DNA of 64,000 bases, taken from NCBI GenBank assembly GCA_009746045.1, contig RPFO01000086.1:337732-401731 (forward strand), given 5' to 3'. This DNA comes from Mesostigma viride. Its lineage: Eukaryota > Streptophyta > Mesostigmatophyceae > Mesostigmatales > Mesostigmataceae. This document shows, piece by piece, positions 37,048 through 46,900 of the stretch. Within the stretch, counting starts at the first letter, position 1, and every line of letters starts with the position of its first letter. The notes beneath the pieces were generated by a model. The model saw only the letters and a list, made by a program, of their open reading frames with translations. It was not told where the DNA came from and searched no databases. The position numbers and the translations under genes are program-made.

Positions 37048-38736
37048 GGAAAAAAAAATGTGTGATTAAGAGTACGAGTTGAGAATGACTTTGGAAGGGT
37101 TTGGTTGCAATGGCTGCGGCTCCTTGGCCGCTGTTTATTGCTTTAATTTATAGATTTACAGCGTCAACCTTCTAGAGATGCCTAGAAACCTTGTCCTGCA
37201 CTGTCGTTACAAGTATGGCAATGCAGTATGCGTTGTGCACATGGAACCTTCTAGACACCAGACGCCAAACTTAAGTCTGCCATGGTTATATCTTAACAAC
37301 CCGTGGCAAGACTGCAACCATTTTGGCAACCATTTTGGCCAACGACATGAGTCGCGCCGGATTCATTGTCCGCATCCAGGTAATCAACATCACGTGCGGC
37401 AAACTGATATATTGCATAACAGAAAACCTGGACAGAATAATGCATACGTTTATTTCAATGTGTCGTTCCGACAGTATTTTTCCGAGCCCTGCCCAGCATC
37501 ATTTGTAATGCTTTACAACTTTAGCATAGTACTCCGTGGCATGCCTTTGTTTGCGCATGACACGCAAGTACTTACTTACTTACTTACTTATGGCCCCCAT
37601 GGATGATGCCTTCAATATTTAGCCAAGCCATGCCTATAATGGGACTTCCCATGAATGTTGCATTTAAGAAGTTAGCCATGCTATGCCTATGCAGAGAGAT
37701 GCTCTCTGTTGAGAAGCCATGCCCTAGCTAGCTCTTGTATAGCCATAATGATCTTCCTCCCCCGTGCATGCCGGGATCCCCTTATAGTTGGGTTGAACCC
37801 GAGACAGCATGGTGGTGCCGGTGTCCTTGAGGCACCTAGAGCAAGTGTTGCTTACATTCCACTCTTGCAGGAAGTAGCCCAGAATGTATTAAAAGCCATA
37901 TGCCCCTTCTCCGGGATATGTGCTACATGTACTCCCAACGGAGTTATGTTACTAATTCTATTGACCGTGGAACTCCAGGGTAACCAGACTCTTTATTAAA
38001 ACAATGAGTGGAGCACATACAAAAGGCAGGCCACATCCCGGCCGCCGATGCTCATGGGAACACTTATTGCTTGGCAAAGGCTAGCCTTACCCCCAAACAC
38101 GCAGGGAGGGTGGGCGGGAAAAGAAAAGAGGCCGACCTTATCTAGGTGGGTTTGTTTTTGTCCTTTTTTGCGTGTCATGCGGCCTTGGCCCGGACGGCAT
38201 TTTTTCGCCACGCAAATGTTGCGTCTGAACAAATGACGCAATGTGGCGTTCTAATTGCCGGCATGCAGCTTACGTAAGGCTGCCGGGGCTATTAGGTCAC
38301 ATATTGCGTGAGAGAAAGAATCTAGATCTAGTTAATCACTACGCCATGAGTCAAGAAACCTAGACAGTGGCAGGTTTATATCTCAACGTAGCTCCTGCCA
38401 CCTGGCCAAGAAAAACTGGCCAAAGTTTTGGCCACGACTGATCCGGATCAGGCCGCACCGGCCTCAAAAGGTAAGTCACGTGAACCCAATAACCTAGCTA
38501 TAGCGGCTACCCTTCCATCTCACTATAAAGAAGCTATGTTCAGAGAACCACGATTCTATTAACCGTGGAACGCGGCCAGGCGGGTAACCAGACTCTTTAT
38601 TAAAACAATGAGTGGAGCACATACAAAAGGCAGGCCACATCCCGGCCGCCGATGCTCATGGGAACACTTATTGCTTGGCAAAGGCTAGCCTTACCCTTAT
38701 ATCCCTCCCTGGCGATCCATGCCAGGGGCAAAGAAC
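37048..38736. other. Non-coding flank with 140-bp direct repeat (clean copy)
   Basis: No gene. Two 140-bp direct repeats (about 37956-38092 and 38555-38693) sit 600 bp apart, each with AATAAA on the minus strand. The one at 38600 is suitably placed to end transcripts of the recombinase gene at 39713-38737. 38400-38470 contains short inverted words (GGCCAAAGTTTTGGCC, GATCCGGATC). Confidence 0.55.
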
Positions 38737-39713
38737 CTAGCATAATGACATAGAAATGAACAACCAAACTAGGTGGAGGGCAATTTCAAAATAGCCCGCC
38801 AGGCCCGAGGGGCCCCTATAGGAAGTCGGCCCACTAGGAAGTCGGCCGGGGCAGGCGGCCATGGCCCGAAGAATAACCTCAGGCAGCTCCACCTCCAAAC
38901 TGCGGTGCAAGCCCACATAATGGGCAACCGTGGAGCTGCTAAGCCAGCGCCCCCGGCCCTGGATGTCCCCCATGCTGCGACCCGCGAGGAAATCATGAGT
39001 GGCACCTCCATGCCGCAGCCCGTGAATGGTGAAAATCTGGGCGACCCCCAAGGCCTGACCCGCATCCTGCCAAATGCGCCTGAATTGCGGGTATAGGTGA
39101 AAGGGAACACGGCCTCCCAAGCGTGCTTACCCGCGATGCAGTGACGGAGGATGGTTTCAGACATCACATCTTCTACCACCACGGACTTAGTCTTGCCTTT
39201 AGAGGTCTTGGTAGACCGCAGCAGTAGGGCGCCCCGTTGAGCCGGCCCAAGCCGAACGTCAGGCTGGAGGCGCACATGGCCAACACGGAGGTTCAGCGCC
39301 TCCGAGATGCGCAGGTAATGGCGGAACACGATGACCACCAGCAGGCCCGCAAGGCGCTGACCTTGCATGACCATCGTGCTGGCAAGTGCAAACGCCGCCT
39401 CCCATGGAATGGGAGGAGGGGCACGGGGGGGCACAAGTGTTTTCCACCCAGCGAGGATGCCACGGGCCAAGTCCCACCGCTTCACCATACCGGGATAATA
39501 AAGTTGCAACCCCATCAAGGCATTGACACACGTTTGGCGGCTGTACCCCCGAAAATGAGCCCAGGCGACAAACGCACAAAATGTCTCCTCAAGGGTGTCA
39601 GCTCGTGACGATGACCCGTCCGCCCGCCCACCAGCCTCCCACCAAGTCAAGACGGAATCAAGACCACGACGGTAGGCCAGCAAAGTAGCCGGCTTTACTT
39701 TCCCCTCTAGCAA
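38737..39713 (-). mobile_element. Tyrosine recombinase gene (Crypton- or DIRS-like element)
   Basis: Encodes a tyrosine recombinase of roughly 315 aa: an N-terminal SAM-like part (KPATLLAYRRGLDSVLTWW), then the catalytic domain. The first Arg is in HYLRISEALNLRVGHV. The HxxR box is IHGLRHGGATH. GRGRWLSSSTVAHY supplies the Trp and the nucleophilic Tyr. HGLRxGGAT is typical of eukaryotic Crypton and DIRS/Ngaro recombinases. I see no reverse transcriptase or RNase H next to it, which favours a Crypton or a remnant of a DIRS-type element. The open frame carries about one break near the C-terminal part. Neighbours are Copia-1 and family B, and its own ends are not evident. Confidence 0.7.
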
Positions 39714-39892
39714 TGGAAGGTAGCTAACAGGTGCAGGGGGCCCCGGGTTAGGATGGATGCCTTCCGCGGTCAGGTCGCCCTAAGCACACCTGGAATTGTA
39801 CTCCACCACTAGTACAAATTGACTTTTTTTCAACTTTGTTATTTTGTACCTCTCTTAGGTCCAAAGGTAGGAGGTAAGTGTCTCATCATGTT

Positions 39893-40275
39893 TTGACACC
39901 GTTGCACCGTTGCACCGTTGCACCGTTGCACCGTTGCACCATAAAACTACCATTTTATGATTTTGTATGGTGTCACGAGGTAACCTAACGTCCAATACTA
40001 ATGTTATAATGTCCACAAGCACTGCCTAAAGTGGGGTGCCACTGTGCCACCGTTGCACCGTTGCACCGTTGCACCGTTGCACCGTTGCACCATAAAACTA
40101 CCATTTTATGATGCTGTATGGTGTCACGAGGTAACATAACGTCCAATACTAATGTTATATTGCCCACAAGCACTGCCCAACGCGGGGTGCCACTGTGCCA
40201 CCGTTGCACCGTTGCACCGTTGCACCTTTGCACCGTTGCACCGTTGCACCGTTGCACCGTTGCACCGTTGCACCG
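39893..40275. repeat. (CACCGTTG)n minisatellite near the family B left end
   Basis: Three blocks of CACCGTTG 8-mers with two copies of a roughly 125-bp spacer unit (ATAAAACTACCATTTTATGA ... GTGGGGTGCCACTGTG). The 8-mer recurs in the divergent spacer of family B (43455-43730), so I read it as subterminal repeat of that element. Confidence 0.8.
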
Positions 40276-40482
40276 TGCCACCGTGACATGTCTTGACACA
40301 TCATTTTTTGACTTTTCCTACGCAAGTAATGCAAGCACATGGCAAAATAAAATATTGATGATTACTTGAGACAAATATTAATTGATTATCAGCATTGTCT
40401 CCAATGTCTCCTACATGTAACATATGGAGAAGCAAGTACTACGTGATCGCAACCACAATTCCTTTGTTCGCCAACTAATACA

Positions 40483-43294
40483 TCACAGCATAAAAAAGCT
40501 GAATAAATGGCTGAAAACTGACAAAGAGGTGCAAACACGATCAATATGAACATGAACCATAATAAACTGGTTCCCCTCGCTCATTTGCATCTTGCGAGTA
40601 CGGCTGATGCCTTTTCCGCGATGGAGGGGCGGGGGGCGGGGGGCGGGGGGCGCTGCGCGAGCACGCATGCGTTCATCATCATCAAAGTTGCTGTGAGTCG
40701 TGAGACGAGTATGCTGAGTTGCTGCATAATGTCCCTCAGCATAATGTGGCCTATCTGGCTCCCTCATGGCGGCATAACGGTAAGCGCCCTGCAAGGGCTC
40801 ACCGTGGGCCATATAATAGGAGTCATAAGGCTCGTACAGGCCATGCGATTCATCTTGCCAATCCAGCTTCCTTGCCTCATCGATCGCGGGTGCGCGCGTG
40901 CGCGGCTCTGGCTCATCTTGCCAATCCAGCTTCCTTGCCCCATCGATCGCGGGTGCGCGCTTGCGCGGCTCTGGCTCACGGCGTGCCGGCTGCCATTCTG
41001 CCCCCTGCATGCCGGTGAAGCCTTCACGTTGCCGCAATGTGGGAGGCGCAGCAGGAATGGTCGGCCGGTGAATCTCCGTGCCGCGGCTTGAGGTTGGAGC
41101 ACATTCAACAGGCGTGCATGGCACTCGTTCCCTTTCCAAAGCATCAACCCTCTCCGTCAGGGATTTGACCTGTTCCTTCAGCTTCGCAGTCGCGGGGTTC
41201 TCTGGGGCGGCAGCCGGCTTTGCACGCGCTGCCAATGATGATTGGCACTTGGAAACCTTTGCATTCAAATCAGCGATCTGCATAGCCACAGACGGCGGCG
41301 CCTTCTTCCTCCCTTGCTTCGCTTGAAACCCCACCCAGTCCTTCAGCTCTGCGATTGCTGCCTGTGCTGCTTGCAACCCCTGAGTAAGGGGCGCTAGCCA
41401 CCTTGCCGGGGGAGCTGCCGGGGGAGCTGCCGGGGGAGCTGCTGGCATCGCACTCTCGGACGGTGCTGACTTTGCTGCGCGAGGCGGCAGTGCCTTCCCG
41501 CCCTGGTATTCAAGCTGGCGTGCAGGGCGCAAGCTCCGCTGGCCCCCCCCCCCGCCGCCTTCGAGGCGCGCTTCTTGGGCTTGACGGGTGATGTTTGTTC
41601 CTCGCTGCCATCGTCACCCCCCCTTCCCCATCATTGTGCTCCTCCTCCACCTCCTCTTCATCCTCCAGGTCATAGCTGGCATCGCCCCCGCTTTCATCTT
41701 CATCTTCATCTTCATCGGATGGAGCAGGCGGGACGACAGCGAGCACCTGAATTGTAAACATGCACGCATACAGAGATTGACATTTTACATCAACAATAAT
41801 TAATGTTTTATGGTGCTTACAAATAGAGTGCTCCTGATGGTGTCTTCTAGTATGCACATTGATCATATGCGCCAGTGTGGTTTGCGCTCGGCTGCGGTTG
41901 GATTGCGCATGGCATGTTCTAGCATATGAATGTCAACAATGCAAAACCGATCTGAGATACTTACAAGATAGCCCTGCCCGGTGGTCTTGTTGGTCGCGCT
42001 CCTTAACTGGTTGATGCGCGACTCCTGGCGGGTAAACACTGACGTGATGTCCGCCATGGCATCCGCCAAGGTAGTACTCGAATGGCAATGCAATTCGGCG
42101 GTGGCGGCAGGGTCAACCGTCAAGTTATATGGTCGGCACCACGCTACACGGATTTCACCGGAGGCGAATGAGGTAACCGTCCATTCTCCTTCCTCGCAGC
42201 TGTAAATGGGACGCACCAACGCCACAAAGGACTGGTACTCATGGCCAGTGCTGGCTGCCCTCACACAAGCGAGTCCGAGGATGACAAGCCGCACAGCGGT
42301 GTTGCCCGTGGGAGTGGCACGCAGGTCACGCATTAGCTCAGGATCCGCATGACTGCAGATGTCACCGATGGAGAACGACGTCACCTTGGCGGTGCTACGA
42401 GAGCCAGCCTTTTTGCACGAAACATACAGCGGAGGCCAGTCACTCTTGGTGTCTAGTTGGGCCAGGGAATCCTTTTCATCAGACAGCGTGTAGAAGTTGT
42501 GAGCTCGTGTGATGTTGTGCTCTGGAACGGTTATCTGAGGAATACCGTTGATGAACCTGCTGTTGGTTGGAAAACCCTTGCCCACGTCGAGCATGTGAAG
42601 CACAACTGGCTTGGCCGCAGTAGCACCCCGGGATGCAATCGAGAGGCTGCCGGCTCCCTTCACGAGCACCCCCAAATATCCCAGATACTTGACGAGGCAC
42701 TTCTGCGCAACTGGGTCCTGCGATGGTGCCTGTTGCAATTCAAGAGCAATAGCACAAGCAATGTCATGATTCCAAACGCCAAGAACTGCACTTAGTAATA
42801 TTCCTTTGGTAAAATGCAATTCAAGAGCAATAGCACAAGCAATGTCATGATTCCAAACGCCAAGAACTGCACTTATTGTAATATTCCTTTGGTAAAATGC
42901 AATTCAAGAGCAATAGCACAAGCAATGTCATGATTCCAAACGCCAAGAACTGCACTTATTGTAATATTCCTTTGGTAAAATAACAACCGGATTTCCCCTG
43001 TCATAAATTTACCTGAGATTTCCCATCCGTTTTGGCTGTTTGCTCGGTTTCCTCATCCGAAGCACCGGAGGCATTCATTCTATGAAGTTCATTGACTGCT
43101 CCCCTGACGTACACGTTTGATGCCCTTTGTTTCTGTACTTCATCACCTACAGCGCCCACTGATACAGGGCCTGTATCCATTGTGTTCTCTTGCCCCGGTG
43201 GTGCTACTGCGTCCTGTTCACTGGCATGCTCCACATGTCCGGCATCCCCGCCATTGTTTTCAATACCTGCCTGCGGCTGCGCGCCGCTAGCCAT
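40483..43294 (-). CDS. Family B partner protein (acidic, NLS, coiled coil)
   Basis: Three exons with phase-0 GT-AG introns: 43294-43013 (CAG|GTAAAT), 42729 or 42717-41965 (CTT|GTAAGT), 41746-40483. Exon 1 is Gly/Ala-rich and contains APPGQENTMDTGPVSV. Exon 2 encodes a folded region of about 250 aa with no family I recognise. Exon 3 has an acidic run (DEDEDEDESGGD), a basic patch (PVKPKKRASK in an adjacent frame), an Ala/Pro repeat, a coiled coil (about VKSLTERVDALERER) and a duplicated KLDWQDEPEPRTRAPAID block. Two frame changes fall at G7 and G11 runs (about 41615 and 41548), so sequencing error is likely. There is no PHD finger, unlike the A and C partners. I infer a nuclear accessory protein. 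Confidence 0.65.
42734..42980. repeat. Triple 82-bp tandem repeat in intron 1 of the family B partner gene
   Basis: CAATTCAAGAGCAATAGCAC ... TTCCTTTGGTAAAATG is repeated three times, from 42736, 42817 and 42899. The first unit overlaps the 3' splice region of exon 2. The array duplicates branch-point and acceptor-adjacent sequence, but the AG itself (CAACAG) appears only next to the exon. Confidence 0.8.
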
Positions 43295-43439
43295 TCTCAG
43301 CTATCCGGATTTCCGAACTACGCCAATACCTGGCCAGAATGGCTGAAAATTTCCACGAAATGCATCCAAGTGCACGAATTATTGAGTCGGTGGTGGCACC
43401 ATGGCACGGAGTACAAATGGGTGGTGGCACGCCGTGCCA

Positions 43440-43740
43440 CCGGTGGCACGGTGGTGGTGGCACGGTGCAACGGTGCAACGGTGCAACGGTGCAACGGTGC
43501 AACGGTGCAACGGTGCAACGGTGCAACGGTGCAACGGCCAGTGATTGGCCCGTAGCTGATTTTGTGATATGCGCCTAGTAAAATTGGCCGCAAATCTTGT
43601 GCCCACGTACGACCGGACGAATTTGCGGCCAATTTTTACTAGGCTGCATGTCAGCAAATCAAGAACGGGCCAATCACTGGCCGTTGCACCGTTGCACCGT
43701 TGCACCGTTGCACCGTTGCACCGTTGCACCACCAAATTTT
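43440..43740. repeat. Large inverted repeat in the divergent spacer of family B
   Basis: Left arm: (GTGCAACG)n at 43464-43533, then GCCAGTGATTGGCCCGT and AGTAAAATTGGCCGCAAAT. The right arm is the reverse order: ATTTGCGGCCAATTTTTACT, ACGGGCCAATCACTGGC, (CGTTGCAC)n to 43730. The arms are about 120-140 bp and the loop is near 43595. It could form a cruciform and lies where both promoters should be. Confidence 0.85.
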
Positions 43741-43928
43741 ACTCCAGAATGCCCTGTCTTTACATGTAAAGGATAATTATGATAATGAACCAGCGATGGA
43801 AGCACCAGCGATGGAAGCGATGGAAGCACCAGGAATGGAAAGGGACACCATGGATGCCGGCCCTGCACCACCGGGGCAAGAGAACCTGACCACGGATACT
43901 GGCCCTGTATCCGTGGAGACAGGTGTAG

Positions 43929-46900
43929 ATGATGAAAAAAAAAAAAAGCAAGCGACCGTATAATATTAAGGCAGTTCCTAAAGCCATGAAGGGCCTGGGC
44001 ATTATGGAGCCCGATGCGGGGGCGCAGGTTTTTGGAATGCTATTCTCGCTGCTTGTCCTGGTGGTCGTGTTGCTCGTCATGGCGAGACGAGGGCTCCGTC
44101 TTAGCGCTGCCGCCGTCTTAGCAAAATGCACCACGGATGCGTCCTGTGCTGCGGCACTTAGCAGGGACTGGGACTGTGGGTGTGGCCGCCATTGTTTGCG
44201 AAGCGTGCATTTCGAGGAGATAAGAGCGATGAGGACCGACATGTGGTCTAAGAAGCCTGCGGATCGGAAAGAGTTTATAAAGAACCAGCTTTTTCAGGCC
44301 GGCCAGCGAGAAACTGAAATTCCGGGGAGCTTGCGTCACAAACGCAGTCGAGACGAGGGCTTCCTTTTCGCAGTGGATGGCTACGTTACTTACCCAGCTG
44401 ACAGGCATCAGCCAGAGTCGGCAACCCCGTTTCGGCATCGCATGTGTGAAGCCGCTTTCCGCCGTGCTTTGTATATCAACCCCAATATGTGGCACGCGGC
44501 TGTCAAGGAGACAACCCGCCCTCGACCTTTGCCTGGCGATCGTGATTTGGAGTCCGGCTTGGGTAGCACTGCTGGACGGCGCATTGGGGTATCCCGGTCA
44601 TTGTCTGCCAAGATTGGGGAGGCCAAGGCGCTTTGTGAGCTGTGGATTCGGCGTTGGTTCTGCCCAGCAGTTGAGAAGGATCCCCGGGATGGCGCCAGCA
44701 TCATTGAGCAACCGTGCAAGAAGACTTTATACTCGGACTACACTGCAGAGCAGCAGGACTACGGAACACCTGTAGTTAGCATTTCGCTTTTCAGGACAAT
44801 TTTTGAAGCAGTGAGAGTAAGCATGCGAGTCCGGATTGAGAAATATCGCACGAAAATTATGGGTGAGTGCTCCCGCTGCCGGAAGTTAAAGGATGCCATC
44901 TTGTCTTATCGGACCACTGACCGGGCCCGGTGGGAGGCTTTCAAAGAGAAGTTAGCTGATCACACCGACTTCTTTAATGGGGAACGGATGGCTTACCTGC
45001 AACGAAGGTTTGAGGGCGCCAAGCACTATTTTGTTTCCATAGTCATCGATGGTCTGGCGAAAATGAAGACGGCGGTTCCAACCAGGGGCAGCGCCTCGAA
45101 AGAGTGGCTTAGCAGCCGCAAGCTACATATACCCTACCAGCTGGTTTGCTCGATTTTGCACGGAGTGAGGACGTACTTCTGGGTGATTATGCCTTGGGTA
45201 GCCAATTCTGAGGTTTCTGGTAATCCAGGGCGTGTCACTGCGACGCTGCTCACACACCAATTGTTGGAAGTGGTGGTTGAGCGACCATGGGAAAGGTCCC
45301 ACAATCCTGAGATCTGCGAGTTTGGCCTTGCCACGACACTCGTCCTTCAAGTGGACAGGGGTGGGGACAACATGAATAGCGAGCTATTGGGCTTTCTAGC
45401 GGTTCTCATTAACCGCCGTCTCTTTTCTCTCATCAGGGTGTGCCGCCTGCCCCCGGGGCACACCCATAATGACGCTGATCAGAGATTTGGTTGGTTTATC
45501 CGGTGGTACAACGGGATGAAGAACCGCGTGTCAGATCTCGCACCGGTGCTCATGCTGACATTTCAAGATGTGTTGCAAGGGCTGACGCGTGCCTTTGCAC
45601 ACTTCTACGAGCAAGGCCCATCCGTGAGCATGGCGACAATAAACCCACTGCCGCCATCTGCCAAGGTTGGTTTTCTTTAAAATACTATGAATTTCTTCCG
45701 GGTTCTTCTTCTTTTCCATATGTAGCATGCCAATCTCGCCTCTGTGATTTATCATTCTCTGAGAATATATATACCCATACATTCTATATGCCCCCTCCCC
45801 CCCTCCCGCCTCGGCTCCCACCGGCTCCCAGCCCCCGCCGCCCGACTACTCGGCCAGTTGGCCTTGGCTTGACACGGTTCCCTGGGATGCATGCGCCATC
45901 AACCCGACGTCTACCCTGACCGACCTCCCCCACCGCGCGCGTAGCCTTTTCGCGCAATGTGCAATCGTTTCTCTCCGGCGCATGCACGCCGCTCCGGACG
46001 ACCCGCTGGGCTTTAAACTGCACATGGTGACCCCCCGCCTGCTCCTCACCCCTCTCGGGCGTGGTGTGCGCGGCCTCCAGGGTGCGGTTATTGCCCGTTG
46101 CCGACGCTTTTTGCAGGGGGACTGGGAGGGGCTGTTTGGCGTGCCGCCCCCGCGCACGGCCCGGCTGTCGGGGGAGGTCAACTTCGAGCGGGTGGCCGCC
46201 GACGTCATCCGCCTCGTCCGCGAGGGGCAGCTCAGCCGGGCCATGACCCGCTTGGAAATGGCCAAGCTCGCCCCCGCCAATGCGGCTACCCTGGCGGCCT
46301 TGGAGGCTCTTCACCCTGCGGAGCCCGGATTCCAGCTGCCCGTGCCGGACCCCCTGCCGGCCCCCCTCCGGCTGGACCGCGACTGCTTCCTGGAAGTGAT
46401 GCGTGAGGTCCCGCGGGCTTCCTCTACCGGGCCGTCGGGCTGGCGCTACGAGCACTTGGAGGTCCTGGTGGGGCATGGGGGCGAGGACATTCTCTTTGAC
46501 ACCCTCATTGACCTGGCGGCTGGTCGCGTTCCTCCCGCTGCGCGCGAGTGGTTAGCGGGCGCTCGCCTCCTCGCTCTGCTCAAGGGTGTCTTGCCCCCCC
46601 CGAGGGCAAGGTGCGCCCGATCGCCTGCGGTGAGGTGCTCCGCAAGCTCGTGGGCAAAGTGATCTGCCGCCAAAAGGCGCCCGAGCTCCGTGCCTTTTTC
46701 TGCCCGCCCCTCGCAGCGGGTGAGACCTCGGTGGCGGCCCAGCTGGGGGTGACGACTCCAGGCGGGGCGGATATCCTCATCCATTCGGTGCAGGCCTACC
46801 TCGAGGCCCACCCCACCCACGCTGTCGTCAAGGTCGACTGCCACAACGCGTTCAACAGTCTGTCCCGCGCCAGCATGTTTGCGGCCGTCATGGAGTCCTT

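Noticed and set aside
36038-39713. A single DIRS-type element made of gag plus tyrosine recombinase
   Set aside because: The two-knuckle gag is followed by a Copia integrase finger, so it belongs to Copia-1. The recombinase lies upstream of it on the same strand, not downstream as in DIRS elements.
44010-44100. Membrane protein from the hydrophobic stretch at the start of the family B gene
   Set aside because: One isolated hydrophobic run next to a probably miscounted A13 tract; the rest of the protein is a soluble DDE-type enzyme.
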